Positions 1-8,825 of a stretch of 15,681 bases of DNA are shown here, piece by piece. The stretch is from Lojkania enalia. Taxonomy: Eukaryota; Ascomycota; Dothideomycetes; Pleosporales. Both the position numbers and the translations under genes were made by a program. The notes beneath the pieces are model-generated. The model was not told the origin of the DNA and did no database searches. It saw nothing but the letters and a program-made list of their open reading frames with translations. Location: assembly GCA_010094045.1 (NCBI GenBank), contig ML986975.1, positions 1 to 15,681 on the forward strand, written 5' to 3'. Each line of letters begins with the position of its first letter. Positions within the stretch are counted from its first letter, which is position 1.

Positions 1-48
1 AAAAATAACGAAGAGCTTCCCCGCGCCCGCCGTCAGCCAGTCCTTCGG

Positions 49-56
49 CCAATCAG
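49..56 (+). promoter_or_regulatory. CCAAT box upstream of the small Cys-rich ORF
   Basis: The string CCAATCAG lies about 120 bp before the ATG at 172. CCAAT followed by CA is the preferred binding form of the fungal heterotrimeric CCAAT-binding (HAP) complex. The stretch after it is C-rich and lacks ATG until 172, as expected of a short fungal promoter plus leader. Functional use is inferred from position only. Confidence 0.4.
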
Positions 57-171
57 CACCGTGCAGCTTCACCCCATCCATCATCACTACCACCTCGTCT
101 CCCACGCCACGCCAGCGCCCACGGCGACGACTCCCCCAGCGCCCAGCTGCCCATAACCTCCTGCCGCCAGC

Positions 172-321
172 ATGTGCACCAAGGTGGTACACCAGTACAG
201 CTGCGGCCATCAGATCATGGAGAAGGCTCCGTGCGCGACATCAAAGGGCGGCGGGAATTGCACCGGGGTCAACACCAAGATTGTCAAGCACGATGAGAAA
301 TGTGATAATTGTGATCACTGA
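172..321 (+). CDS. Small cysteine-rich conserved fungal protein, 49 aa, function unknown
   Basis: A single-exon ORF runs from ATG at 172 to TGA at 319-321 and is 49 residues long. It begins MCTKVVHQYSCGHQ and ends EKCDNCDH. Cysteines fall at residues 2, 11, 21, 30, 44 and 47. The CGH motif at 11-13 and the CxxC pair at 44-47 (CDNCDH) suggest a small metal-binding, possibly zinc, fold. Short ascomycete proteins with the same plan (an MC-x-K/R-V start, CGH, then a closing DEKCxxC) occur widely as hypothetical proteins, from memory rather than a search. There is no signal peptide or membrane segment. The ATG is the first in the region, follows a C-rich leader and has a CCAAT box upstream. It is shorter than most gene-calling cut-offs, so it may be missing from routine annotation. 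No function is claimed. Confidence 0.72.
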   Translation: MCTKVVHQYSCGHQIMEKAPCATSKGGGNCTGVNTKIVKHDEKCDNCDH

Positions 322-697
322 CAGGTACCCGCCCGCATGGCCGCAGCAGCCGGGCCGCTTGCGCGTTACACGGTCTGACAAATCTTATCACAGTGTGCCA
401 CCGCAGACTTTATCCGGACGACACCTCATGGCGGCCGGTGGCGCGCAGATGGGTGTCAAGAACAGAAACGCGCCTGTTCCCCAATTTGGCTCCTGGATGG
501 AGCCATAATTCTTGCGACCGGGGCGGGCTCTCCATGCTGAGCTCCGTCGGCGTAGACAGCATTTCATGGCGTCTGGGAGATAAAAGTTTACAGGCGTTGG
601 ACAGGCATTGGGAACCGCGAGGGCCATCCGAGTCTGGCGTTTGAATATAGGTTGGATGGTGTTGCATAGCCCTTCGCCTCTGGTACTATTCGTTCCA

Positions 698-715
698 TTT
701 TTTTTTTTTTTTTTT
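698..715. repeat. Poly(T) tract, 18 bases
   Basis: This is an uninterrupted run of 18 T. On the + strand it is followed by GTCCATGA and then a perfect stem GGCGC-TTC-GCGCC at 724-736. Read on the minus strand this is a small GC hairpin, then TCATGGAC, then A18. It could be a simple homopolymer or the tail of an old retroposed sequence. Confidence 0.85.
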
Positions 716-1210
716 GTCCATGAGGCGCTTCGCGCCGAGGCGGGGAAGCGGGAGAAGGCACCGTCAGTCAGACAGAAATGCGCGTCGAATAGATGCGTAG
801 GCGCCCGGAAGCCCAGAAGGATGCGAGTCCTTTGAGCCGGGCGACCTCTTTTCGAAACATCAATCCATATCACCATCAGCCAAAAAATAGCAGTCTACCC
901 GAAATTCAAAGCAAAGCCAATCAGCTACGGGTGATCGACCGAGCAGTGACGAATAACCGCTCAGGATGCAGCACCGTTTTTCGCCAATCGGTACCACAAG
1001 TCAGCCTAGCCGTTCCCGATGGCGACTTGTATTACTGGCTATGGGTCGATAAGACTGCCCACTCTCGTCGAGACTAGTTTTGGCAGTCCTTTTGCCATCG
1101 CGATTGGCATCATTTGGGTCTTTATTGTCCGCATCAAGGCTCATATTGCAGCCGTGGGTCTCGGATCCAGTTGAATGCAGATGAGAGCTTGAAGATGGTG
1201 CCCAGAAACG

Positions 1211-1230
1211 GGGCGTGATAGGGCGTGATA
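1211..1230 (+). repeat. Tandem duplication of GGGCGTGATA
   Basis: Two perfect adjacent copies of the 10-mer GGGCGTGATA. The second copy continues as TGATAAG, which fits the fungal GATA-factor consensus HGATAR. With no gene close downstream, a regulatory role is only a possibility. Confidence 0.8.
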
Positions 1231-1688
1231 AGTGAGGTGGAGTTATGGTATTTTCCGTCATGCAGCACAAGCTCGCCTGGACGGAGGCGTAGCTCTCAAC
1301 CTGGGAAACGAAGAACAGTCAGACGACTGAGACAGGCTTGCCTGATCCTCCCGCTCTTACTGAGGGGACGGGCCGTTAGCCAGTCAGCCGTCAGCGAGTA
1401 GTCGGCTACATATGCCCTCATTGTTACAGCATTACAGCTTGCCAATTGCAGATGTCCCGCGTGCAGACTGGATGACGCGACGGCGAAGTTCGACCAGATT
1501 GGATGCGTGCCTTGGGGTTTCATGTGATCCTGCGGCGAGACCGCAGTATATAGGGCAGGCGTGATCTTCATATAGCCGATGATGAGAGGTATAATGGACT
1601 TGATATATCCCTCGGTTGCCTGATTCGGCTGAGTCCAGAGAGGCCTGTCCTTCGAGAAGGCCACAGGTCTCCCGCAGCGCGCTGGACC

Positions 1689-1701
1689 AAAAAAAAAAAA
1701 A
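1689..1701. repeat. Poly(A) tract, 13 bases
   Basis: An uninterrupted run of 13 A, preceded by GCGCGCTGGACC. The preceding bases partly match those before the A18 tract seen on the minus strand at 698-715, which also ends in TGGAC before the A run. Confidence 0.85.
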
Positions 1702-2246
1702 CACTACTGGTAGAGCAATATCGCAGACGCGGTGGAGGAGCCGATGGCTGTCCTATACGCCACATACGCTCCGGTGCAGACCCCAGCCGCGGACTTTGCC
1801 CTGGCCTGTGATATCAACACCCATGAAGGCGCCCATGTCCCGGAGTGCGTGAGCTTGGGCACTTAATCTATTTGCCTTATGCAGGCAGAGTCGAACCCTA
1901 GCCGCAACTCGGTGCCGCAATTGCATATATGACGCTTCTCCAGGACGGTCCCATCACGCAATTGCCTGCGACGAAGTGCTGCAGAGGCGCGGGTTGGCGT
2001 GTGCGTGCATGAGTGAATGGGCATATGCAGAGGCGCCATGCGGCTCTGCGCGCATGGCTCGTATATAGCTCACGACTTCTTCAGATCACTTGATGCTCTT
2101 CACTCTGGCCCATACAAAAGTCTGCCTGCTGAAACGACCGCTGCGCATGCCTCATGGCGGACACACTGTGGGCTCCGTCTTAAACGACCGACCGGGCAGG
2201 GATGGAACGGACCACCAGGGGGCCTGGCGAAAAAGCCTGCGCGTGC

Positions 2247-2356
2247 ATGAGCAGTCGCGCGGCGTGGTGAAGAGCTAGTCACATATTATTGCCATTATTG
2301 AGTGGTGGTGTTGGTCGTGAGGGATGTTCACTCGCCGGTGGACCCTCCTCTTTTAG
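2247..2356 (+). promoter_or_regulatory. Two short upstream ORFs before mdm12
   Basis: ATG at 2247 opens a 7-codon frame ending TGA at 2268-2270, and ATG at 2324 opens a 10-codon frame ending TAG at 2354-2356. Both end before the mdm12 start at 2442. If transcription begins upstream of them they would act as uORFs. A GTAAGC string at 2391 and TTTTAG at 2351-2356 also look splice-like, but no sensible leader intron can be built from them. Transcript data are needed to know whether these lie in the mRNA. Confidence 0.3.
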
Positions 2357-2441
2357 GTCCTCGGCTCGCCGTTTGGCTCGATCAGGACAGGTAAGCGCAG
2401 CGAACCTCCGTTTTACCCACAACGTCCCGCGTCGAATAACA

Positions 2442-3731
2442 ATGTCGATTGATATCAACTGGAACACGCTCACGGGCGGAGCAGATGGGACCCTGCGCGC
2501 AGAGACGATTCGCGCCTTCATCCACGACAAGTTCCAGCAGGTGACCCTCCCGCGTTTCATTCGGTCCGTCCACGTCCATTCGTTCGACTTTGGTAGTGTT
2601 CCGCCAGAGATTGAGATCAAAGACATATGCGATCCTCTTCCGGACTTCTATGAGGACGAAGATTATCCGGCTGAGCACGAGGACAATGACCAAGTACTCA
2701 GTCAACACGACGCCAACCATGGTCCCCCACGGATACCAAAGGAGCAGCGTGCGAGACCGGCGGGAAGGGACGCCCCAAATGTAGATAGACAGCTCTCAGA
2801 GCATTCACGAGTCCCTACATATACTAATACGGGAGCTGCTGGTCTTCGGACTACGCTTACCCCGGCGGAACAGCTTGGGAGCCCTCTACTCCCAAGAGCT
2901 TCCACGCCCGGCATACCGGGTGGTACATCAAACATCAACTACTTCCACCTTCCTTTAAGTGCAGGTCTGTCTGGCACTACGACACCTCTTGCTGCTGTAG
3001 CCGGTGCACAGCTCCAAGGCTGGCCTGATTATCCCCATGGTCGCCCATCCACACCCACTGAGATGCGACTCCGTAATGCTGCATCGTTCAGCTCTTTGAC
3101 GTTGACCCCTCAGTCAAATCCTGATCCAAGCACTCGACCACCCTCACAACATCAACACGAGGCATCAAGAAGGAACTCTGTCGCCGAATTGGCTAGCTCA
3201 CCCTCTCAGGAAGGATATGAGCATACGCCTTCTGCATCACCCCCCCGCATGCACGAAAAGAGCGCTGAAGACATCCAAGTCGTGGCACATGTACAGTATT
3301 CTGGAGACATCAAAATGTCGCTTACCGCAGAGATCCTTCTCGACTACCCTATGCCAAGCTTCGTAGGCATTCCTTTAAAGTTGAACATCACGGGGTTGAC
3401 CTTTGATGGTGTGGCAATCTTGGCATACATAAAAAAACGAGCCCACTTTTGCTTCCTATCTCCAGGGGATGCAGACGCTCTCGTTGGAGGCGAAACGAGT
3501 CTTGAACCGCTTCAAGTGGAAGCACAGGAACCAACGCGGCATGCTCAGCATCGACCTAAACCAAGAGGACTACTTGAGCACATCAGGGTAGAGAGTGAAA
3601 TTGGTGATAGGGGAAACGGAAAACAAGTTCTCAAGAATGTGGGGAAAGTGGAGTCATTCGTCCTGGAGCAAGTCAGGCGGATTTTCGAAGACGAATTCGT
3701 ATATCCTAGCTTCTGGACGTTCCTTGTCTAA
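2442..3731 (+). CDS. mdm12: Mdm12, ERMES complex SMP-domain subunit, 429 aa
   Basis: Mdm12 is the soluble subunit of the ER-mitochondrion encounter structure, linking ER-anchored Mmm1 to Mdm34/Mdm10 on the mitochondrial outer membrane and carrying phospholipids in its SMP (TULIP-type) cavity. The start MSIDINW, then [20 protein letters not shown] and DPLPDFYED (residues about 27-72), are family hallmarks. Residues 1-72 and about 275-429 form the split SMP domain; the end PSFWTFLV is also characteristic. Between them is a disordered insert of roughly 200 residues, acidic at first (70-83) and then rich in Ser, Thr, Pro and Gln, as is usual in Pezizomycotina; yeast Mdm12 has 271 residues. The gene is intronless. 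The frame stays open for 51 codons upstream but contains no ATG there, so 2442 is the start. The neighbours are unrelated in function and widely spaced, implying its own promoter. Confidence 0.96.
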   Translation: MSIDINWNTLTGGADGTLRAETIRAFIHDKFQQVTLPRFIRSVHVHSFDFGSVPPEIEIKDICDPLPDFYEDEDYPAEHEDNDQVLSQHDANHGPPRIPKEQRARPAGRDAPNVDRQLSEHSRVPTYTNTGAAGLRTTLTPAEQLGSPLLPRASTPGIPGGTSNINYFHLPLSAGLSGTTTPLAAVAGAQLQGWPDYPHGRPSTPTEMRLRNAASFSSLTLTPQSNPDPSTRPPSQHQHEASRRNSVAELASSPSQEGYEHTPSASPPRMHEKSAEDIQVVAHVQYSGDIKMSLTAEILLDYPMPSFVGIPLKLNITGLTFDGVAILAYIKKRAHFCFLSPGDADALVGGETSLEPLQVEAQEPTRHAQHRPKPRGLLEHIRVESEIGDRGNGKQVLKNVGKVESFVLEQVRRIFEDEFVYPSFWTFLV

Positions 3732-5116
3732 CAGGCCTACCTAATTTGGTAATCACTTACAAAAGCTGCTAAAAAGTCCCCATGTAGCCTGTCGTGCATC
3801 CCTGGTTTTGATGCTTCGTCGCCGCCCGCAGATTTCTGGGCAACACGACGAAGAAACTGTCAATTATAATTCATGCAAGACGAGGAATCCGGCAACTCTA
3901 TCAGCCAATCTACACCAACTATCTTTCGTACTCGTCTCCAAGATACATGCAAGAATCGACCTACCTTGGCCCTACGTTTCTTACGAGGTAGCACAGAGTG
4001 CGGTCTCCACGGTCGAGTCACGTTACAGCGCAGAGCGGGCGTGTTACAATATTAAATGCGCTTTTGCAGTGAGCATCCCCCTTGCCCATACATCTGCGGC
4101 ATAGAAAACGTGGGCTGGCGTTCTGCCACTTACGGCTGGGCGCAGGGGCGAGAATGTGACAATTTTTTTGACAGGTCTAAACTTAGGCTTAGGCTTCCTT
4201 CATCACAGTTACTGACAGCGGGTACCCACAGTGGTAATCAGACCACATCTGTAGCACAGAGTTTTCGCGTACACAATGCTCGGTTGGACTTGCAACGTAC
4301 GCCTCTTCGTTGTAGTGTCAACGGCGAGTATCCGGAATACACTCTGCTACCGGGACGACTCACCATTCCGCTTCGCGTTTCGTGTCTCTCACATGATGCA
4401 CACTGCTTTCTCAGCATGGCCGTCGCATCTCACAAGCGGCCAGTGGCCCCTTTCCGACGTCTCCTCTCGGCTTGACGCATCCTGCCCGAATTTTCCCGCA
4501 TTCCCATTCCCATCTCAGTAGCCCCATCAACTGTTCCCCCTTTCTATCTCTCATATGAACGCTAATGGAAGATACGCACGCAAAACCCGTCACCGGATCT
4601 CACCCGCCAAGTGTCAGGTCGGGAACGTCAGGACACAGCAGGTCGCTATCACAAGCGCAGCAGTGCATGTAACTCTGCAGCTACTTTCGAATACTTGCAG
4701 AATGATAGTCGGAGCGGCCGGCAAGCGACGTCAGATATTGATTGCATTGCGAAGTCTCATATGAAATTTAGATTTCGAAGAGGGGTTGGAGGGGCATTGT
4801 CCGATGACGGGTTATTCTGGGACATGGACGAAATGCAGATATGCGCATGTTTATGAGGAGGTAATGCTTCCGGGGTTATATCCAGAGCCAGTGCTCAGTC
4901 GCGGTTGTTTATTATCACATATAGGTTGTTGGGGTGTATTTCATGGATCAGACTTGGCGTGGCGGTGGGCCATCTATTTATCTTGCAGCAGAGAGCTCGT
5001 TTTCCCTGGGTGTCATTCGTCTTTCATATGGGTTTCTGATGAAAACGCGCGCACGCTGGGATATTCTTGGAATCAGAAATTAACCAGATATGAGAAAGAT
5101 GATTGGCTCCATTGAC

Positions 5117-5122
5117 CACGTG
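5117..5122. promoter_or_regulatory. E-box CACGTG upstream of het-c
   Basis: A perfect palindromic CACGTG, the target of fungal bHLH factors, lies about 455 bp before the het-c start, with an inverted CCAAT box 11 bp upstream (5102-5106). Position makes both plausible het-c promoter elements; there is no direct proof. Confidence 0.35.
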
Positions 5123-5416
5123 AGTGTGAATGGAGCCAGGGCCAGGACCGGGTCAGGGTCCAGCTCGCCAGACAGCCCTACCCGTGGTTCTGACATATGG
5201 TAGAAGGCATTTCAAAAGTCAAAGCCAGAAAGTCCCACTCCCCTCCCACGCGTCGCGTGCCCAAACACGGCATTGGGTCTTGGCTCGCTGACCAAGCTCT
5301 GACCTTCGGAGGATCAGCCCTCGCCAGGTTCCAGGCGTCGAGCGCCACAGTAGCGGTGGCTGAGCGGATCACGACGTCATGTGCACTGGGTGTGTCACGT
5401 TGTTTGCTGCCCCACC

Positions 5417-5479
5417 ATGAAACCTTCGAGCAAGCTAGCAGCTGAAACACGGCGTTGCGTCGCTGTTGACAGCCCCTAA
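5417..5479 (+). promoter_or_regulatory. Candidate 20-codon uORF in the het-c leader
   Basis: An ATG in the strong context CCACCATGA opens a 20-codon frame ending TAA at 5477-5479, 97 bp before the het-c ATG and in a different frame from it. Its start context matches that of het-c itself (CCACCATGC). If the transcript starts upstream of 5417 it should reduce translation of het-c. The transcription start is not visible from sequence. Confidence 0.4.
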
Positions 5480-5575
5480 ACACCTACAAACTCGTCCTTC
5501 TACACCTTCAGATCGCAAATCTCGAGTCCTCCATTGTATCCATCCTTTCCACATCTCGACCTCCAAGCGCCCACC

Positions 5576-8500
5576 ATGCCTCCGCCAAAACTCCAGTTTA
5601 GCTCGCTTCTGCTGCCCTGTTTGATTCTCCTGATCTTCTGGGCCCGCCCAACTCATGCCTTTGGGGCAGGCAACATAGCCTCGCTGTCCAAGATCGAGGG
5701 CCAGAACTGGCGCCATGGGGATATCGAAGACACACTTCTCACTCTCTTGATGTCCAGCCGCACTGGGAAGAAGTTTAGTAAGATGGATGTCAAGCGTGTG
5801 TACTTCGGCAATTGGCTACGTAAGTGACTCGATCAGCCCTAGTCTTGGTTTCCGGCGGTAGACATGACTAACATACGCTCATACAGGCGACTACTCCCAG
5901 GCTGTCGACGTGCGTGAAACCTCCGCTCCTCCAGCGGAGCTATAATTCCCTCAGACGGAGCGCTAATACATGCCAATAGGTCGGAACCGTCAAGATGGTC
6001 TCCGCTGAAGCTATTCGGATTCTGCTTTGGGTGCTTGGCTTCCTAAGCTTCGGATACGGAACCAAGGAGTTCGAAGTCACCCGAGATAGGTTGGGTGTCT
6101 ATCGCCCTGAAGAGCACATCGACAACCCCAAGGTATGCCCTAGCCGGCCATTGGACCTTGCAATATGGGCTGACATTGCCTGCAGGACTATGCTGATAAT
6201 ATTGACGCTCGTCAATACGACCGTCGCCTACGCGGTCCGATTGATGAACAACGCGAGTTGAGCGTCGACGAACGCACTGGCTTGAAGAACTACATTGCAT
6301 CGGAAGACTTGGGTATCATGACATCTGCCACCCTTGTCCGTGATTTGTTCCGCCGCTGCATCGAGCTAGGTCGGCGCTCAAACCAGGGTGGAACCAAGGC
6401 CGATATGTATGAAGCTCTTAGGTTGCTTGGCACCGCCTGTCACTGCTTAGAAGATTACTCCGCCCATTCGAACTACACCGAGCTTGCCTTGATTGAGCTT
6501 GGCGAACGTGATGTCTTCCCCCATGTCGGTCGCAATGCTCAGTTCCACGTTCAAGGTGCTCGTGGCCCGGTCTACCCCATAGTGACGGGGACTTTCGGTG
6601 GCGTGGATTTCTTGCATTCCGTCATGGGCGAGTTCTCCGACAAGGCAACACAGTCCGAACTTCAGGAGCTTGAGGGCGCTATCTCGGATTCGCAGAGAAA
6701 GAAGAACAAGAGTATGATCAAAGACTTACTAAGCCAGCTTCCTGATGGCATTTTCGGCGGCAAGGATCAGGCCGGCAAAGCAGATGAGCTTGAAGACAAT
6801 GCAAATGCTGCATCTATGGGCAACTTGGAAATCACTCCCAAGGAGCCCGAGGCCTTCACTGAACAGATGGGCGAGCTTGTGCAGCAAATTTACCCCGTGA
6901 TGGAATTCCATGATGAGATCATGCAATCCATTTCTGAGTTTATCGAAAAAATCCCGGTACTTCCAGAACTCATCGAACAACTGCAGGAGCAGGTCAACAT
7001 CTTTGTTTTCAGCCTCTTGGCTCCATATGTCCTTCCCATTATTAACCAAGTCAAGACAGAGCTAGAGACAGGTTCTTCTGAAGTCATTGCCAGCTCTCGA
7101 GACAAGCAACACATCGTCTTCCATGACGACTACAGCACGGACCCGACTCACTCCATGCTATCCAAAGATCACTTCAGCAATGTTCTCAACGAGCCGGCTG
7201 GCAGAATTGCATCCGAGGTCTTAAAATGGGTGGTCCCACAGATTGTTGAGTGCTGGGATGATGAGGGCGTTGATTCTGAACGTACAATACAGCGCATCGT
7301 GACTGGTGTCTTTCATCACCCTGCTTTACATCGCTATGGTGAGGATGGCGCAAACCAAGGCCGCGCTATCATGTTCCAGACCGTTGAGAGGTGGTGGAGT
7401 GAGCTGTCTAATCGCGCCCGGGACGACCTACGTGACAAGCTAAGCCGAGATGGGGTGGAGAATGGGCGCAATCACAAGGAAGGCATCCATGACAAAGGCC
7501 ACGGATGTGGTAAACCCCTCGGAATTGCTAATGACTTTGCCGGCATAACTGGAGGCGGTAAGGGTCGCAAGAATGACCCGTTCCAGAAAGTTGGCAATGA
7601 GGCAGGAAAGATGGCCTCTGAAGCCGTTGGCGGTGGAGCTCTAGGCGGTATCGTTGGTGGCCTTGTGGGAGGTATTGGTGGCAGCCTCCTTGGAGATGCT
7701 TTTGGCAGTGAAGAGAAGAAGAGCAGGAAGAGCAAAGGCTACGACGAGGACGGAAGCTACAGTCAGTCTTACTCTGAGACCGGCCATCACAAGAAATCCT
7801 CTCGAGATGATTCCGAACGCTACGGGAGAGCAGAGTACCACGAAACTCAGTATCCAGGCGGGGGACACCACGAAGAATACTCTCGATATGAGCAAGATGA
7901 ACTCGGTGGATCCTACGGCTATCAACAGAGGGTTGAAACTACGAGCTATAGTGGATCCGGTGGCTACGAGCGCCACGAAGAGCGTAGGTATCAGAGTGGC
8001 GATCAATATCGATCCGAAGATCGCCGTGAAGGCTTTGATCGACACGGAGACTATTACCACGAAGAAAAGAAGTTAGTTCTCCAACTTCCTTGTTGACATG
8101 CACTAATATCTTATAGGAAGTATGGTAAGAAGAAAGACTCCGAGGATGAGGATGAGGATGATGACGACGATTATGAGAAACGCATGAAGAAGGAGCGGAA
8201 GAAGCGCGAAAAGGAAGAAAAGAAGAAATACAAGAAGTATGGTGGCTATGATAGCAACGGCTCAGATGATGATGATGATAATGATGATGATGATGATTAC
8301 AAGCGTCGATCAGGTTCCCGCGAGCGCAAGCGTAAGAGCGGCAGCCCGAAACGTCGCTCTAGGGAATCCTCGGAAGAGAGAAGGGGTGGATATGAGGGAG
8401 GCGGTTACGGCGAAGAGAGAAGGTATGGTGAACAGCCGAGTTATCAGAGCGGCGGTGGATACGGCGGTTATGGCGGGCGGCAGGAAAGCTCTGGGTATAG

Positions 8501-8825
8501 AGGAGATTCCTACTCTTCCGGTCGCCAAGAGAGCTCGGGCTGGGGCGGAGACTCTTACGGCTCTGGCCGTCAAGAGAGCTATGGGAGGGGCGGTGGGGAT
8601 GAGTATTCTGGATACGAACGTCAACAGCAGAGCTATGGAAGCGGTGAATACGGTGGAGATAGTTATAGCTCTGGTGGAGGATACCAGCAAGAGCGGTCGG
8701 GCTACGGCAACTACGGGGACGGCAGGGGCGATGGCGATGAGTACAGGAGCCAACAGCAAGGTTACAGTTCCGGATCTGGATACGGTGGATACAATGAGTA
8801 TGAAGGCGGACGGAGGTATGGTTAA
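5576..8825 (+). CDS. het-c: Het-C heterokaryon incompatibility protein, 1004 aa, five exons
   Basis: Het-C is a secretory-pathway protein controlling vegetative (heterokaryon) incompatibility in fungi; in Neurospora its alleles trigger cell death with the linked pin-c gene. Exons are 5576-5819, 5887-5909, 5980-6132, 6186-8071 and 8117-8825; all introns are GT-AG (67, 70, 53 and 45 bp), with CTAAC, CTAAT or CTGAC before the acceptors, and all junctions keep frame. Residues 1-28 are a signal peptide, likely cleaved after THA. The conserved domain covers about 29-600 and includes RPEEHIDNPKDYADNID across intron 3, HCLEDYSAHSNYTEL (226-240) and HDDYSTDPTHS (453-463). Residues 620-647 are a glycine-zipper-like hydrophobic stretch. 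The remainder is low complexity: charged and Tyr-rich, then Lys/Asp-rich (about 770-850), then Gly/Ser/Tyr-rich. ATG 5576 has a CCACCATGC context, and no in-frame ATG lies upstream. Confidence 0.95.
7623..7706 (+). other. Glycine-zipper-like segment in Het-C
   Basis: Residues about 620-647 read AVGGGALGGIVGG followed by LVGGIGGSLLGDAFG. The GxxxG-type spacing in a hydrophobic stretch of about 28 residues resembles glycine zippers that insert in membranes or form oligomers. It separates the conserved Het-C domain from the low-complexity tail. Membrane insertion is inferred. Confidence 0.6.
8138..8300 (+). repeat. GAT/GAG codon repeats encoding acidic runs in Het-C
   Basis: Two GAT/GAC/GAG-rich triplet runs (about 8138-8175 and 8265-8298) encode Asp/Glu clusters, separated by a Lys/Arg/Glu-rich stretch (KKERKKREKEEKKKYKK). 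Near-pure triplets make these coding microsatellites likely to vary in length between strains. Confidence 0.75.
8475..8612 (+). repeat. Three tandem 15-16-residue repeats in the Het-C tail
   Basis: Units start at 8475, 8520 and 8565 (residues 889, 904, 919). They read GRQESSGYRGDSYSS, GRQESSGWGGDSYGS and GRQESYGRGGGDEYSG. The first two are 45 bp each and the third is one codon longer. Codons differ between units, so the array is old or kept by selection on the protein. Confidence 0.85.

Larger units (their letters stand above)
322..2441. other. Intergenic region between the small ORF and mdm12
   Basis: No gene is supportable here in about 2.1 kb. Open frames of up to 162 codons exist on the minus strand (388-876) but they run through the homopolymer tract and resemble no family. 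Visible structure: an 18-base T tract at 698-715 with a short GC hairpin beside it (724-736), a 13-base A tract at 1689-1701, and a perfect 10-bp tandem duplication at 1211-1230 ending in a GATA-type site. The last 200 bp should hold the mdm12 promoter and leader. No tRNA or 5S rRNA pattern was recognised. Confidence 0.6.
3732..5575. other. Intergenic region between mdm12 and het-c
   Basis: About 1.8 kb with no supportable gene. Open frames of 98-139 codons on the + strand (3808-4104, 4056-4475, 4786-5115) show no family resemblance, no conserved motif and no coherent splice sites. No canonical AATAAA follows mdm12 closely. The last 500 bp look like the het-c promoter: an inverted CCAAT (ATTGG, 5102-5106), an E-box at 5117-5122, an ACGTCA half site near 5373-5379, and a C/T-rich stretch just before the start at 5576. 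Confidence 0.6.

Noticed and set aside
388..876. Minus-strand open frame of 162 codons
   Set aside because: It passes through the T18 tract (giving poly-Lys), overlaps other equally open frames and resembles no family.
1296..1664. Minus-strand open frame of 122 codons
   Set aside because: No recognisable family, no splice signals, and a second minus-strand frame is open over much of the same stretch; chance is more likely.
1744..1866. Plus-strand 40-codon ORF starting MAVLYATYAPVQ, possibly an exon after a TCGCAG acceptor
   Set aside because: The translation looks protein-like, but no compatible upstream exon or homologue is recognised.
1886..1915. tRNA-like T-arm (AGTCGAACCCTAG)
   Set aside because: The flanking bases do not form a T stem and no anticodon or D arm is present.
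2289..2441. 51-codon N-terminal extension of Mdm12
   Set aside because: It is open but contains no ATG, and the family begins MSIDINW, encoded from 2442.
4056..4475. Plus-strand 139-codon open frame downstream of mdm12
   Set aside because: Another frame is open over the same bases; no motif, no coherent start context and no family similarity.
5178..5483. Minus-strand 101-codon open frame in the het-c promoter
   Set aside because: It overlaps promoter-like elements and the plus-strand uORF and shows no recognisable domain.
7641..8060. Long antisense and alternative frames within het-c exon 4 (also 8239-8853 and 8310-8759)
   Set aside because: They are shadows of the repetitive, codon-biased het-c coding sequence.
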